From Candidatus Obscuribacterales bacterium (GTDB lineage Bacteria > Cyanobacteriota > Vampirovibrionia > Obscuribacterales > Obscuribacteraceae): a stretch of DNA of 64,000 nucleotides. This document shows positions 35,496 through 44,119 of the stretch, in pieces (position 1 is the stretch's first letter; each line of letters opens with the position of its first letter). Both the position numbers and the translations under genes were made by a program. The stretch lies in assembly GCA_019637435.1 (NCBI GenBank), contig JAHBVO010000004.1, positions 248,001-312,000 of the forward strand. Direction: 5' to 3'. A model generated the notes under the pieces. It was not told the DNA's origin. It worked only from the letters and a program-made list of their open reading frames with translations, and ran no database searches.

Positions 35496-36716
35496 TTAAA
35501 ACTCAGGTTCGCCGTGGAGTTTTGCGCGAGACGGCATTGTCCAACCTAGCTCCTGAAGCGCATCGTCGATGCTGCATTCATTTTTCTCGCAATGGTTCAG
35601 CGCGACGATTGCCTGCTCCATTCGCAGAAATCCTTCGCGAACCAGAAATTGCGCGCGCAGCGAAGCGTGAAGAGTTTGCTCATTGATCAAGCCTGTAACT
35701 AACAGGATCTTGCCAATTAAGGCCGAGTTTCTCGCGCTCAAATCTATCGCACTTTTGATATCATCCTCGGTGACAATGCCGGCCGCTTTTAACAGTTCAC
35801 CCAGACGAATAGTTTCCGTCTGCTCACTCTTCAAGAGCCCGAGTTCAGCCACTGACTGCGCCATCGAAATATTACGAGTTGAAACCTGGCGCAATGCCTC
35901 TGCTGCCTGGAGCGCGTTTAGCGTTCCGTTAATAACCATCTCTTGAAACTTCAAAGCGGTATTCAAAACGCCTCGAGAGACGTAGCCGCAATCTACAAGC
36001 ACTTGCCCGATGGGCATCTCGCGCGTCAAACCGATTTCGAGTGCGCCCATCAGATCCGAGTCCGTGACTAAACCGGATAGCACAAATAACTCGCCAAGTT
36101 TTACAGTCTGTCTCAGGGGCGGTTTGTAGAATCCCTGGTCGATAAGCGACTCTTCCAGAGAAATACGTCGCCGTTTAGACGCTCGCAAGCCTTTGATGGC
36201 CTGCTCTTTGGAAACCTTTCCATCTCGAATCAAAATCTGCGCTGTGAGAACCGACGCGAGTGTTTCTTCACTGATAGCCTGGGTGAGAACAAGAATTCGC
36301 CCAAGCGGAAGACCCGTTTCCTGGCTTGTGGTCAAACATCCATTCAACTGCTCGTCTGAAACCAATTCCGCCGATCGCAGCAATTCGCCGAGCTTAGCTG
36401 TTTCCGTTGTCTTCTTGCCGGCCCAGCCGCGCTTCCGGAGTGCTTGTTCAAGAGTGATATCTTCATTAGCTACTTGCTTCAAAGCATCGAGAGCGGTTTC
36501 AACTTCGACTACTCTGTCTTTTATAAGTGATTGCGCTTGAACGGCTGCCGCCAGTTCTCTATCAGTCATGTAGCCGGACATTATCAGCACGCGACCGATG
36601 GGCAGACCCGTCTCGCCAGCGGTTCTTATGCAATCTTCGAGCTCTTTCGGCTTGAGAATGCCGACGCGAATCAGCAAGTCTCCAAGCTTTATGAGCGTGC
36701 CGCCGCCGTCAGTCAT
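35496..36716 (-). CDS. MshEN/GspE-N-like repeat protein, partner of kinase
   Basis: A 406-residue soluble protein of four well-kept repeats of about 90-100 residues. Each has (I/V)(K/R)LGEL(L/F)xxxG(I/L)V, a helix, a P(I/L)G(R/Q)(I/V)L turn in three of the four (IGKILL in the last), then LxAxQxLIxxG and a linking helix with 'sleeal'-like ends (DITLEQALRKRGW, RISLEESLIDQGF, NISMAQSVAELGL, ECSIDDALQELGW). The motif resembles the N-terminal domain of type II/IV secretion assembly ATPases, here repeated without an ATPase. AGGA precedes the ATG by five bases. It is a clear paralogue of 23037-24230. Confidence 0.75.
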   Translation of the reverse strand: MTDGGGTLIKLGDLLIRVGILKPKELEDCIRTAGETGLPIGRVLIMSGYMTDRELAAAVQAQSLIKDRVVEVETALDALKQVANEDITLEQALRKRGWAGKKTTETAKLGELLRSAELVSDEQLNGCLTTSQETGLPLGRILVLTQAISEETLASVLTAQILIRDGKVSKEQAIKGLRASKRRRISLEESLIDQGFYKPPLRQTVKLGELFVLSGLVTDSDLMGALEIGLTREMPIGQVLVDCGYVSRGVLNTALKFQEMVINGTLNALQAAEALRQVSTRNISMAQSVAELGLLKSEQTETIRLGELLKAAGIVTEDDIKSAIDLSARNSALIGKILLVTGLINEQTLHASLRAQFLVREGFLRMEQAIVALNHCEKNECSIDDALQELGWTMPSRAKLHGEPEF

Positions 36717-36897
36717 ACCGTTCCTATGGGTCGTGGGGAAGCGTGATTGGGATGCCCAGGTTCTTAAATTGCACCCGTAATATCGAGATTATCTCATTTG
36801 AATGAATGCCTTCCCGTTACACATCGAAACAAAAGACTCTATCGGACGGTCGCTCAGCGAGCGTTTCCGGGTTTAAAACCAGGTTATTGCAAACAAA

Positions 36898-36923
36898 AAA
36901 CACAGGCTCGAAAGCCTGTGTTT
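36898..36923 (-). terminator. Rho-independent terminator of tRNA-Glu
   Basis: AAACACAGGCT and AGCCTGTGTTT form an 11-pair stem around a four-base loop (TTCG on the minus strand). On the minus strand, TTTGTTT follows. It starts 11 bases after the tRNA 3' end. Confidence 0.9.
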
Positions 36924-36933
36924 CTCAACTAAT

Positions 36934-37005
36934 ACCCCCAAGGGGATTCGAACCCCTGTCGCCTCCGTGAAAGGGAGGTGTCCTGGGCCTCTAGACGATG
37001 GGGGC
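36934..37005 (-). tRNA. tRNA-Glu (UUC)
   Basis: A 72-base cloverleaf. The acceptor stem GCCCCCA pairs with TGGGGGT (G1-U72 wobble), followed by discriminator A. The anticodon stem CCTCC/GGAGG frames CTTTCAC with anticodon TTC. The T-loop is TTCGAAT. CCA is not encoded. The acceptor and anticodon arms match the cyanobacterial and plastid tRNA-Glu type. A strong terminator follows. Confidence 0.96.
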
Positions 37006-37159
37006 GTCCATGTGTAGAAGGTTTTGTCAGAATAGCAGGCTGGCAACGGACCGTCAATTAGAGGAATTTCGGAGAGATATATCCAAGACGTAGTAACATT
37101 GAAGGTTGACAACCCTTAAGCCTTCGGAGTTGCCACTGCGTCAGCCCGGCGGGGAACTT

Positions 37160-38083
37160 ATGCCAGCGTATCGAACCTTTAACAACTACCTTAAAGACTA
37201 CTTCGGAGCCCGCGTTTACCGCGTTCCAATCGACGCGGGCTTCACCTGTCCGAATCGCGACGGTGTGCGCGCGTTTGGTGGTTGCACTTTTTGCGACGAC
37301 CGCGGCTCAGGTGCACCGACTATCGACACTGCTGCTAGCGTGCGCGGGCAAATGGAGAAGGGAATAAATCGAGCAAAGAGAAGATTCAAAGCGCAAAAGT
37401 ATCTGGCGTACTTTCAAGCTTTTTCAAACACCTACGCTCCTGAAGCCGCTTTGCGCCAACTTTACGATGTAGCCTTCGAATTCGAGGACGTCGTCGGAAT
37501 TTGTATTGGCACGAGACCTGATTGTGTTGATGACAACATTCTCGATCTTCTCGCGGAATACAATGAGAAGACTTTTGTTTGGCTGGAACTTGGCTTGCAA
37601 TCAGCCTTTAACGAAACGCTCGATAAAATAAACCGCGGACATTCAGCCGAAGAATTTTTTGATGCTGTCGAACGAGCAAAAAAACGAAACTTGAAAGTCG
37701 CTACACACCTGATTTTCGGCTTGCCGGATGAAACAGACGAGCAAATGCTTGAGACTGTGAGGCAGGTAGCCCAGTGCCCGATCGACGGTATAAAGATTCA
37801 TCAGTTGTGCATTTATAAAGGCACGCCTATGGAAATCGATTATCGGATGGGTAATCTACCTGTTCTCGACGAGGATCGATATGTCAGATTGGTCGCTGAT
37901 GCACTTGAGATGTTGCCACCGGATATGGTGATTATGCGTCTGGTCGCAGAGGGCTCGGAAGACGAGATTATCGCGCCGCAATGGGCTTTCGAAAAAGAGC
38001 GGATTATGAAGAAGATCGATGGCGAGCTTGAAGCGCGTCAAAGTTTTCAGGGCAAAATGCTGCAGCTCGCAGCAAAGTATTAG
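37160..38083 (+). CDS. Radical SAM protein, YhcC (TIGR01212) type
   Basis: A 307-residue radical SAM enzyme. The Fe-S cluster cysteines lie in TCPNRDG...GGCTFC, the spacing typical of the YhcC family, followed by DDRGSGAP. GTRPDC and WLELGLQS are further family blocks. The reaction is not established; ELP3-like relatives act on tRNA or lipids. I choose ATG 37160 because GGGGAA precedes it closely, and the open frame up to TTG 37106 adds 18 residues with no ribosome site. It converges on, and overlaps by four bases, the receiver gene at 38080. Confidence 0.88.
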   Translation: MPAYRTFNNYLKDYFGARVYRVPIDAGFTCPNRDGVRAFGGCTFCDDRGSGAPTIDTAASVRGQMEKGINRAKRRFKAQKYLAYFQAFSNTYAPEAALRQLYDVAFEFEDVVGICIGTRPDCVDDNILDLLAEYNEKTFVWLELGLQSAFNETLDKINRGHSAEEFFDAVERAKKRNLKVATHLIFGLPDETDEQMLETVRQVAQCPIDGIKIHQLCIYKGTPMEIDYRMGNLPVLDEDRYVRLVADALEMLPPDMVIMRLVAEGSEDEIIAPQWAFEKERIMKKIDGELEARQSFQGKMLQLAAKY

Positions 38084-38475
38084 TCGATTGTCACTGGCGA
38101 TCTAGAAAACCGTTTAATCGCTGCACCGAATTCGGTGACGCTGAACGGTTTAGATAAAAAGCCGTCCATACCAGCCTCGAAGCACTCGTTTTTATACTCT
38201 TCAGTCGTATGACCTGTAACCGCCACTATCGGAATGCGAACACCTAGATCTATTTCCGCCTCGCGAATTCGTCTTGAACATTCGCAGCCGTTAGTGTCAG
38301 CTAAACCTAAATCCATCAGAATTAGATCGAAAGTTGGATTTTTGTGGAGCGTTTCAAGGGCTTCCCTAGAAGTCTTGACCATAGTCAAGTCGAAGTTATA
38401 TTTTTTCGACAATGCGCGGTACAAAGCCTGTTGCAGGTCATTGTCCTCGACGATCAAAATGTTGCATTGCGCCAT
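38080..38475 (-). CDS. Single-domain response regulator
   Basis: A 131-residue stand-alone receiver with VEDND, phospho-acceptor in LILMDLGLADTNG, Thr in VTGHT and Lys in LSKPFS. This form, with a Gly-Leu loop and 'DGFLSKP', is like the C-terminal receivers of hybrid kinases. No DNA-binding domain is present. It is divergent from the receiver-kinase gene at 38613 by 137 bases and may receive phosphate from that kinase or from the three-receiver kinase beyond it. Confidence 0.88.
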   Translation of the reverse strand: MAQCNILIVEDNDLQQALYRALSKKYNFDLTMVKTSREALETLHKNPTFDLILMDLGLADTNGCECSRRIREAEIDLGVRIPIVAVTGHTTEEYKNECFEAGMDGFLSKPFSVTEFGAAIKRFSRSPVTID

Positions 38476-38612
38476 GCTTCAATACCAGGATGTTCTTCGA
38501 TATTACTAAATCCGATGTTATCTGAAAATCACCCGATAGCAGGATGGTAAAGATGAGGATGAGTGGCTAAATTTAGATATAGCGTTTTGGAACAGGCAAG
38601 AGTCTGCAAGCT

Positions 38613-39710
38613 TTGAGTAAGTTTGTTCGCGTGTTACTAGTGGAAGATGATGAGACCTTTGCAAAGGCAATTGGGGCGGCACTTTCACGCAACGCAAATT
38701 TTGAGATTGAGAAGCTAGAGGCGACCTCGTTAGGTGCTGCGTCGAATCTGATAGTCCGGGGCAACGTGGAGCGCAAGTCCGACGAGTCCATCGATGTCAT
38801 TTTGCTGGACTTGAATTTGCCTGACAGTCAGGGGCTCGACACTTTCATTGATGTAAGGAATACCTGCTCTGGAATTCCAATCATCGTGCTAACCGGCCGT
38901 GACGATGAACAATTAGCGATGTCGGCGATGCGGCAGGGGGCGCAAGACTATCTCGTCAAGGGTGATATCAACGGTCGAACGCTTTCCAGAGCCATCAGTT
39001 ACGCGATCGAGAGAGCGAAGATCATGGCTGAGCGTGAGGATTTTGTAGCTACTCTTACGCATGATCTGAAAGGTCCTCTCCAGGGCGCGAATCGCATACT
39101 CGGGCTTCTGGTGAAGGGCGACCTGGGACCGCTATCCGACGATCAGTCCGATCTTCTCCGCCGTCTGGCGGACAGCAACACGACATTGCTGGAGATGATT
39201 TCGAATCTTCTGGAAGTCTATCGGTACGACAAGGATCTGCACACTATTTCCTTTCAACACACCAATCTTGTCAATCTTGTTCGCAACTGCATGCTTGAAG
39301 TCGAGCATCTCGCCGAAGATCGTTCCATCCAAATCAGTAGCGAGATCTCAGATGGCGATGATATCGCCATAATGGCTGATGCGAGTTCAATCTCACGAGT
39401 TGTTAGGAATCTTCTGGATAATGCGCTTAAGTTTACTCCGCGCGGTGGAATGGTCACGATTCGACTTGCCTCCGGTGAAGAAAAAGTTCGTCTGGCAGTA
39501 ACTGACACAGGACCAGGAATTTCCGACGAAGACAGGAGATATCTTTTTGAGCGTTTCTATAGAGGTGCCACCGGCCGTGGTTACTCGCGAAGTACCGGAC
39601 TTGGACTTTATCTCTGCAAGCAGATCGTTCAGCACCACAATGGCACAATAACTTTCGATCCCATCCCCGGCAGCGGTAGTTCGTTCGTGCTTGAATTTCC
39701 GAGGGTTTGA
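38613..39710 (+). CDS. Receiver-histidine kinase fusion
   Basis: A 365-residue soluble kinase with an N-terminal receiver (1-130; phospho-acceptor D66 in LLDLNLPD, Lys in VKGD) followed directly by HisKA (H150 in THDLKGPL) and HATPase (N box LLDNALKFTP, G1 DTGPGI, G2 STGLGLYL). No sensor or membrane segment is present, so its input is phosphorylation of the receiver by another kinase, probably a neighbour. The start is a TTG at 38613, chosen because the sequence runs straight into the receiver's first strand; the ribosome site is weak. The next gene starts 24 bases later. Confidence 0.88.
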   Translation: MSKFVRVLLVEDDETFAKAIGAALSRNANFEIEKLEATSLGAASNLIVRGNVERKSDESIDVILLDLNLPDSQGLDTFIDVRNTCSGIPIIVLTGRDDEQLAMSAMRQGAQDYLVKGDINGRTLSRAISYAIERAKIMAEREDFVATLTHDLKGPLQGANRILGLLVKGDLGPLSDDQSDLLRRLADSNTTLLEMISNLLEVYRYDKDLHTISFQHTNLVNLVRNCMLEVEHLAEDRSIQISSEISDGDDIAIMADASSISRVVRNLLDNALKFTPRGGMVTIRLASGEEKVRLAVTDTGPGISDEDRRYLFERFYRGATGRGYSRSTGLGLYLCKQIVQHHNGTITFDPIPGSGSSFVLEFPRV

Positions 39711-39733
39711 CGCATCTCAAACAGGACAGAAAT

Positions 39734-42700
39734 ATGAAAATAGCTACGCGCATTACGATTGGTTTTTTCATATCGGTAGTGTGCATTATCTGTCTCGCCT
39801 ATTTTGCGCACGGCAATATCGAAGGCATTAACAATTCTCGGAAATGGGTTTCGCACACAGTGGAAGTCATTCTTGAGAGAGACACTCTAGAATCTTCGCT
39901 CAAAGACTATGAATCGCGCATTCGAGGTTATGTCGCATCTGGCGATGAGCTTTTTCTTCAAGGCGCGGATGAGCTTAAAGCTAAAGTTGAAAGATGCTTC
40001 AATCGATTGAAGTCGTTGACATCAGACAATCCGGCACAGCAACAAAACTTGAATGAACTCAGTCCGCTTATGTCCGAGAGATTGCAGCAACTCGAGGCAA
40101 TGCGTCAGGCGCGTAAAACCTCCGGATTTAGCGAGTCTCTGAAGCTTCTGCGGACACCTGAAAATGGATACACATTTCGGTGGGTGTCTGTACTTAACCG
40201 TATAAGGGCCGAGGAAGAAAACCTTCTAAAGCGACGTACCGAAGAAACCGTTGAGTCGATCCGAGGTACTGAAACGCTGCTTGTAGTTCTGTCTTTTGGA
40301 TCTATGTTAGCGATTGGTCTGACTGGAACCGTCATTGTCAGGGGTTTCGAGAAGAACGTCAGTGGTCTGATTCAAGGTACAGATAAAGTTGCCGCCGGCG
40401 ATCTTGACTTTCGTTGTCCGGTGACTTCAAAGGATGAGTTGTCTCAATTGGCACGCTCCTTCAACATTATGATCGAGAGACTGAGAACACTTTCGGAATC
40501 ACAGGCAGCGCAGGACTGGCACCGCTCCGGGCTTAACAAATTTGCAGTAATCCTCCAGGGGCAGCGGTCTTTGAAGACTGCCAGTGAGATTTTTTTGAGC
40601 GAATTAGTGCCGATGTTGGGGGCACATCATGGTGCAATGTATGTTTTTGGCGATGAAACCAATTACGAGTCTTTGCAGCTTGCCGCCGCATATGGTGGCG
40701 ACGCGTCGGAACTGCCGCAATCGTTTAAGCTCGGCGACGGGCTGATCGGTCAGTGTGCTATTGATAAACGGCGCCTGAATTTGCATGATGTTCGCTCCGA
40801 TGCTTTTGTGATAAAAACCGCTACAGCCCGTTCGCAGCCGTTCGAAGTCATGATAGTGCCGCTTTTGTTTGAGGGTGAGGTCAAAGGCGTTTTTGAAGTA
40901 GCGGCATTACGGGAGTTCTCCCAAAAGCATGTTGATTTTATTGATGAGCTTAGCGCCTGGATCGCAGCGGTGTTCAATTCGATCAACGTCTCAAACAGAG
41001 TCGATCTGTTATTGCAGGAGTCTCAGGTCTTGAATGAAGAACTCCAGGCTCAGCAAGAAGAGCTGGAGTGTCAGCAAGACGAATTGCGCACTGCCAACGA
41101 AGAACTGGAGGAGAAAGCTGACGCTCTCGATATCCAGAATCAGGAAATATTGGACAAGAATATTGAGCTTGAGCAGATGCAAGTCAGTGTAGAAGCCAAA
41201 GCGCATGAGCTAGCGCAAGCATCCAAGTACAAATCAGAGTTCCTCGCAAATATGTCGCATGACCTGCGCACGCCGTTGAATAGTCTTCTGATTTTTTCGG
41301 AATTGCTCGGTGAAAACGAAGACAATAATCTTTTGGACTTTCAGGTAGATTATGCCAAGAATATTCACAGTGCAGGTAAAACGCTGTTGAGCCTGATTGA
41401 TGATGTTCTCGATCTCTCGAAAATCGAATCAGGCACAGTCGTTTTAAACATGACTGATGTCGACATTCAAGATCTTGTCGATGAGATGGAGAGGACCTTT
41501 GGAAAAACCGCTCAAGCGAAAGGGCTGCAGTTCGAAATCAGAGTGTCGCCGGATGTGCCGAAGTCGATACGATCAGACTCGAAGCGGTTGTCGCAGTTGT
41601 TGACTAATCTTCTCACCAACTCGTTTAAGTTCACTGAAAAGGGTAGCGTCAAGCTAGATATTGATGTTGTGAGTGGTGGCGCAGGTGGTGACAGACCTTG
41701 CTTGCGATTTGAAGTTGTCGATACCGGGATAGGTATCAGTCGAGATAAGCAAGAGTTGGTTTTTGAAGCCTTTCGCCAGGCCGACTCTACGATCAAGGGC
41801 AAGTACGGTGGTACGGGGTTGGGTCTGGCTATCTGCCGGCAGCTCAGCGAGTTGCTGGGCGGCTACATTGACCTCCGAAGCGAGGCGGGAGAAGGTTGCA
41901 CTTTCACGATAGTTCTTCCGTTGGTCTATGAGGGACGTCGTGATCGGACTGCGTTCCCTTCCGGCGACACTGGTGCCAAGCCATCGATGGCCAGTGTTAG
42001 AGAACTCGAGAAGACGATTGAGTCCACACGCGATACTCGCATCCTGTCGTCGAGCAGCACCATTAGTGATGACCGGCGTGACATCGGACCGGAAGATCGT
42101 GTCCTTCTGGTCATCGAAGACGACGAAGCATTCGCGCGGATGCTTCTGGATCTGGCGCGCAAGCATTCATTCAGAGGTGTTGTGGCGTTGAACGGTAGAG
42201 ACGGCATCGAGCTAGCGCGCAGGATAGTTCCAGACGGCATTACGCTCGATCTAAACCTGCCTGACATGCAGGGGTGGACAGTGCTCGACCAGTTGAAGCA
42301 GTATCCGGATACAAGGCACATTCCTGTACACATTATCTCGGTGGATGTGGAAGGTCAGCGCAGCCTGGAGTCAGGCGCGGTAGGTTTTGCCGCCAAACCT
42401 GTGTCTGTAAGTGGTGTCAAGGATGCTCTGGACAGAATTAAAAATTTCATGGTCAAAGAGAGTGGGAGCGTACTTCTGGTCGCGCATGACACTGGGCTGC
42501 GCTCGAAATTAGCTGATCTGATTGGCGATAGTAACATATCCGTGTCCGCAGTCGGAACAGGCGAAGAAGCGCTTGCGATTATGTCCCGGAATGCCTTTGA
42601 CTGTGTGGTTGTTCATATCGATCTGCAAGACGAGAAAGGAACTGATCTGATAGGTCAGATCCAAAAGATTTATTCGGACAAGCCTCCCGTTCTCGTTTAC

Positions 42701-43267
42701 GCTGACCGGGCGCTCACCGGCGAGGAAGCTGAAACTATCGACAGATTGAGAACTACGAGCACCGTAAAGGATGTAGATTCTCCTGAACGGCTGTTAAGCG
42801 AAGTCCTCCTTTTTCTTCACCGGGTCGAAGCCAGTCTGCCGGAAGGCAAGCGTCGGATGATAGATTCTGTGCGCCAAACTGACCACCCGCTTGCCGGGCG
42901 GAAAGTTTTAATTGTGGATGATGATCCAAGAAACATCGCAGCGATGAAAGGCGCGCTACATAGACAGAACATGAATCTGCTTTATGCTGAGAATGGGAAG
43001 GAGGCAATCGATCGGCTGCAACGGAACCCGGATGTGGAGCTGGTGTTGATGGATATGATGATGCCTGAAATGGACGGTTATGAAGCTATGCAAGTAATTC
43101 GTCGGGACGAGCGCTTTAGTAAGCTTCCAATCATCGCGGTGACTGCTAAAGCAATGAAAGAAGATCGAAGAAAGTGCCTCGAGGCTGGTGCATCCGACTA
43201 CATCTCGAAACCGGTAGATAAAAGTCAGCTATTGTCGTTGCTGAGGGTATGGCTCTACAAACGGTAG
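39734..43267 (+). CDS. Hybrid histidine kinase with CHASE3-like, HAMP, GAF and three receivers
   Basis: A 1177-residue membrane kinase. Residues 1-200 hold two membrane segments around a helical CHASE3-like sensor, followed by HAMP (about 205-260) and GAF (about 265-410). A long Glu/Gln-rich coiled coil (415-500) leads to HisKA with H509 (SHDLRTPL) and HATPase. Three receivers follow: REC1 (D839), REC2 where the acceptor position is His (CVVVHIDL) and the acidic pair is AHD, so it is likely inactive, and REC3 (D1107, DMMMPEMDG). ATG 39734 follows AGGA by seven bases; an upstream TTG is in frame. The CheR gene is 21 bases downstream, a common pairing for this class. Confidence 0.92.
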   Translation: MKIATRITIGFFISVVCIICLAYFAHGNIEGINNSRKWVSHTVEVILERDTLESSLKDYESRIRGYVASGDELFLQGADELKAKVERCFNRLKSLTSDNPAQQQNLNELSPLMSERLQQLEAMRQARKTSGFSESLKLLRTPENGYTFRWVSVLNRIRAEEENLLKRRTEETVESIRGTETLLVVLSFGSMLAIGLTGTVIVRGFEKNVSGLIQGTDKVAAGDLDFRCPVTSKDELSQLARSFNIMIERLRTLSESQAAQDWHRSGLNKFAVILQGQRSLKTASEIFLSELVPMLGAHHGAMYVFGDETNYESLQLAAAYGGDASELPQSFKLGDGLIGQCAIDKRRLNLHDVRSDAFVIKTATARSQPFEVMIVPLLFEGEVKGVFEVAALREFSQKHVDFIDELSAWIAAVFNSINVSNRVDLLLQESQVLNEELQAQQEELECQQDELRTANEELEEKADALDIQNQEILDKNIELEQMQVSVEAKAHELAQASKYKSEFLANMSHDLRTPLNSLLIFSELLGENEDNNLLDFQVDYAKNIHSAGKTLLSLIDDVLDLSKIESGTVVLNMTDVDIQDLVDEMERTFGKTAQAKGLQFEIRVSPDVPKSIRSDSKRLSQLLTNLLTNSFKFTEKGSVKLDIDVVSGGAGGDRPCLRFEVVDTGIGISRDKQELVFEAFRQADSTIKGKYGGTGLGLAICRQLSELLGGYIDLRSEAGEGCTFTIVLPLVYEGRRDRTAFPSGDTGAKPSMASVRELEKTIESTRDTRILSSSSTISDDRRDIGPEDRVLLVIEDDEAFARMLLDLARKHSFRGVVALNGRDGIELARRIVPDGITLDLNLPDMQGWTVLDQLKQYPDTRHIPVHIISVDVEGQRSLESGAVGFAAKPVSVSGVKDALDRIKNFMVKESGSVLLVAHDTGLRSKLADLIGDSNISVSAVGTGEEALAIMSRNAFDCVVVHIDLQDEKGTDLIGQIQKIYSDKPPVLVYADRALTGEEAETIDRLRTTSTVKDVDSPERLLSEVLLFLHRVEASLPEGKRRMIDSVRQTDHPLAGRKVLIVDDDPRNIAAMKGALHRQNMNLLYAENGKEAIDRLQRNPDVELVLMDMMMPEMDGYEAMQVIRRDERFSKLPIIAVTAKAMKEDRRKCLEAGASDYISKPVDKSQLLSLLRVWLYKR

Positions 43268-43288
43268 GCTGAATCCATAAAGGTAGGT

Positions 43289-44119
43289 ATGGGATTCTCT
43301 GATGACGATTTCAACGATGAAGAGCTGCGGGAATTTCTTGCCGATGTTTTCTCGCGCACAGGTTATGACTTTTCGCAGTATTCTGTGAGCTCTGTCAAAC
43401 GTCGGATTGCGCGGATCATTGAGACGGAGGGACTCACCTCGTTGCGCCAACTCTGGAGCAAGTTGCTCACTCAAAAATCTTTCGAGACTATGTTTGTAGA
43501 ATCACTGTCCGTTCCTACGACTGCGATGTTTCGGGATCCTGAGGTATTCAAGTTTTTGCGTGAGCAGGTTTTGCCGCAGCTTGTGGATGTGCCCCTATTG
43601 AGAGTGTGGTCAGCTGGGTGTTCAACGGGTGAGGAGGCGTATTCGCTTGCGATCCTTCTCACTGAAGCGGGGCTGTACGATCGCTCTCGGATTTACGCGA
43701 CCGATATAAACGAGGAATTTTTAAATAAGGCTCGAACAGGTGTTTTTCCAATCAGGCTGATGACCGACTACATTGTGAACTATCTGGAAAGCGGCGGTTC
43801 TGAGGAGTTTTCATCCTATTACACGAGTGCTTATGATCGAGTATTGTTCACCGATAAATTAAAACGCAACATCGTTTTTGCGCACCATAATCTTGCCATT
43901 GACACTTCGTTCAATGAATTCACGCTTGTCTTTTGTCGAAATGTTCTCATTTACTTCAATCAAGACCTCCAAGAAAAGGTTCACAAGCTAATCGAGGGAA
44001 GTTTAGTATCCGGAGGTTATCTTGTGCTGGGGGAAAAAGAGTCTCTGCCTCGCAGTACCGCCCGCGGTGCATATAAGCAGCTCTCCAAACCGTTTAAGGT
44101 CTATCAACGAACATACTAG
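43289..44119 (+). CDS. cheR: CheR-type protein methyltransferase
   Basis: A 276-residue SAM-dependent methyltransferase that modifies glutamates of chemoreceptor-like proteins. It has an N-terminal helical domain (about 1-75), followed by the SAM site WSAGCSTGEEAYSLAI, ATDIN and FCRNVLIYF, all CheR hallmarks. No methyl-accepting protein is adjacent, so it probably acts with the upstream hybrid kinase; HAMP-GAF kinases and CheR often co-occur. It is in the same operon, 21 bases downstream. Its 3' end overlaps the convergent glucokinase gene by four bases. Confidence 0.93.
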   Translation: MGFSDDDFNDEELREFLADVFSRTGYDFSQYSVSSVKRRIARIIETEGLTSLRQLWSKLLTQKSFETMFVESLSVPTTAMFRDPEVFKFLREQVLPQLVDVPLLRVWSAGCSTGEEAYSLAILLTEAGLYDRSRIYATDINEEFLNKARTGVFPIRLMTDYIVNYLESGGSEEFSSYYTSAYDRVLFTDKLKRNIVFAHHNLAIDTSFNEFTLVFCRNVLIYFNQDLQEKVHKLIEGSLVSGGYLVLGEKESLPRSTARGAYKQLSKPFKVYQRTY

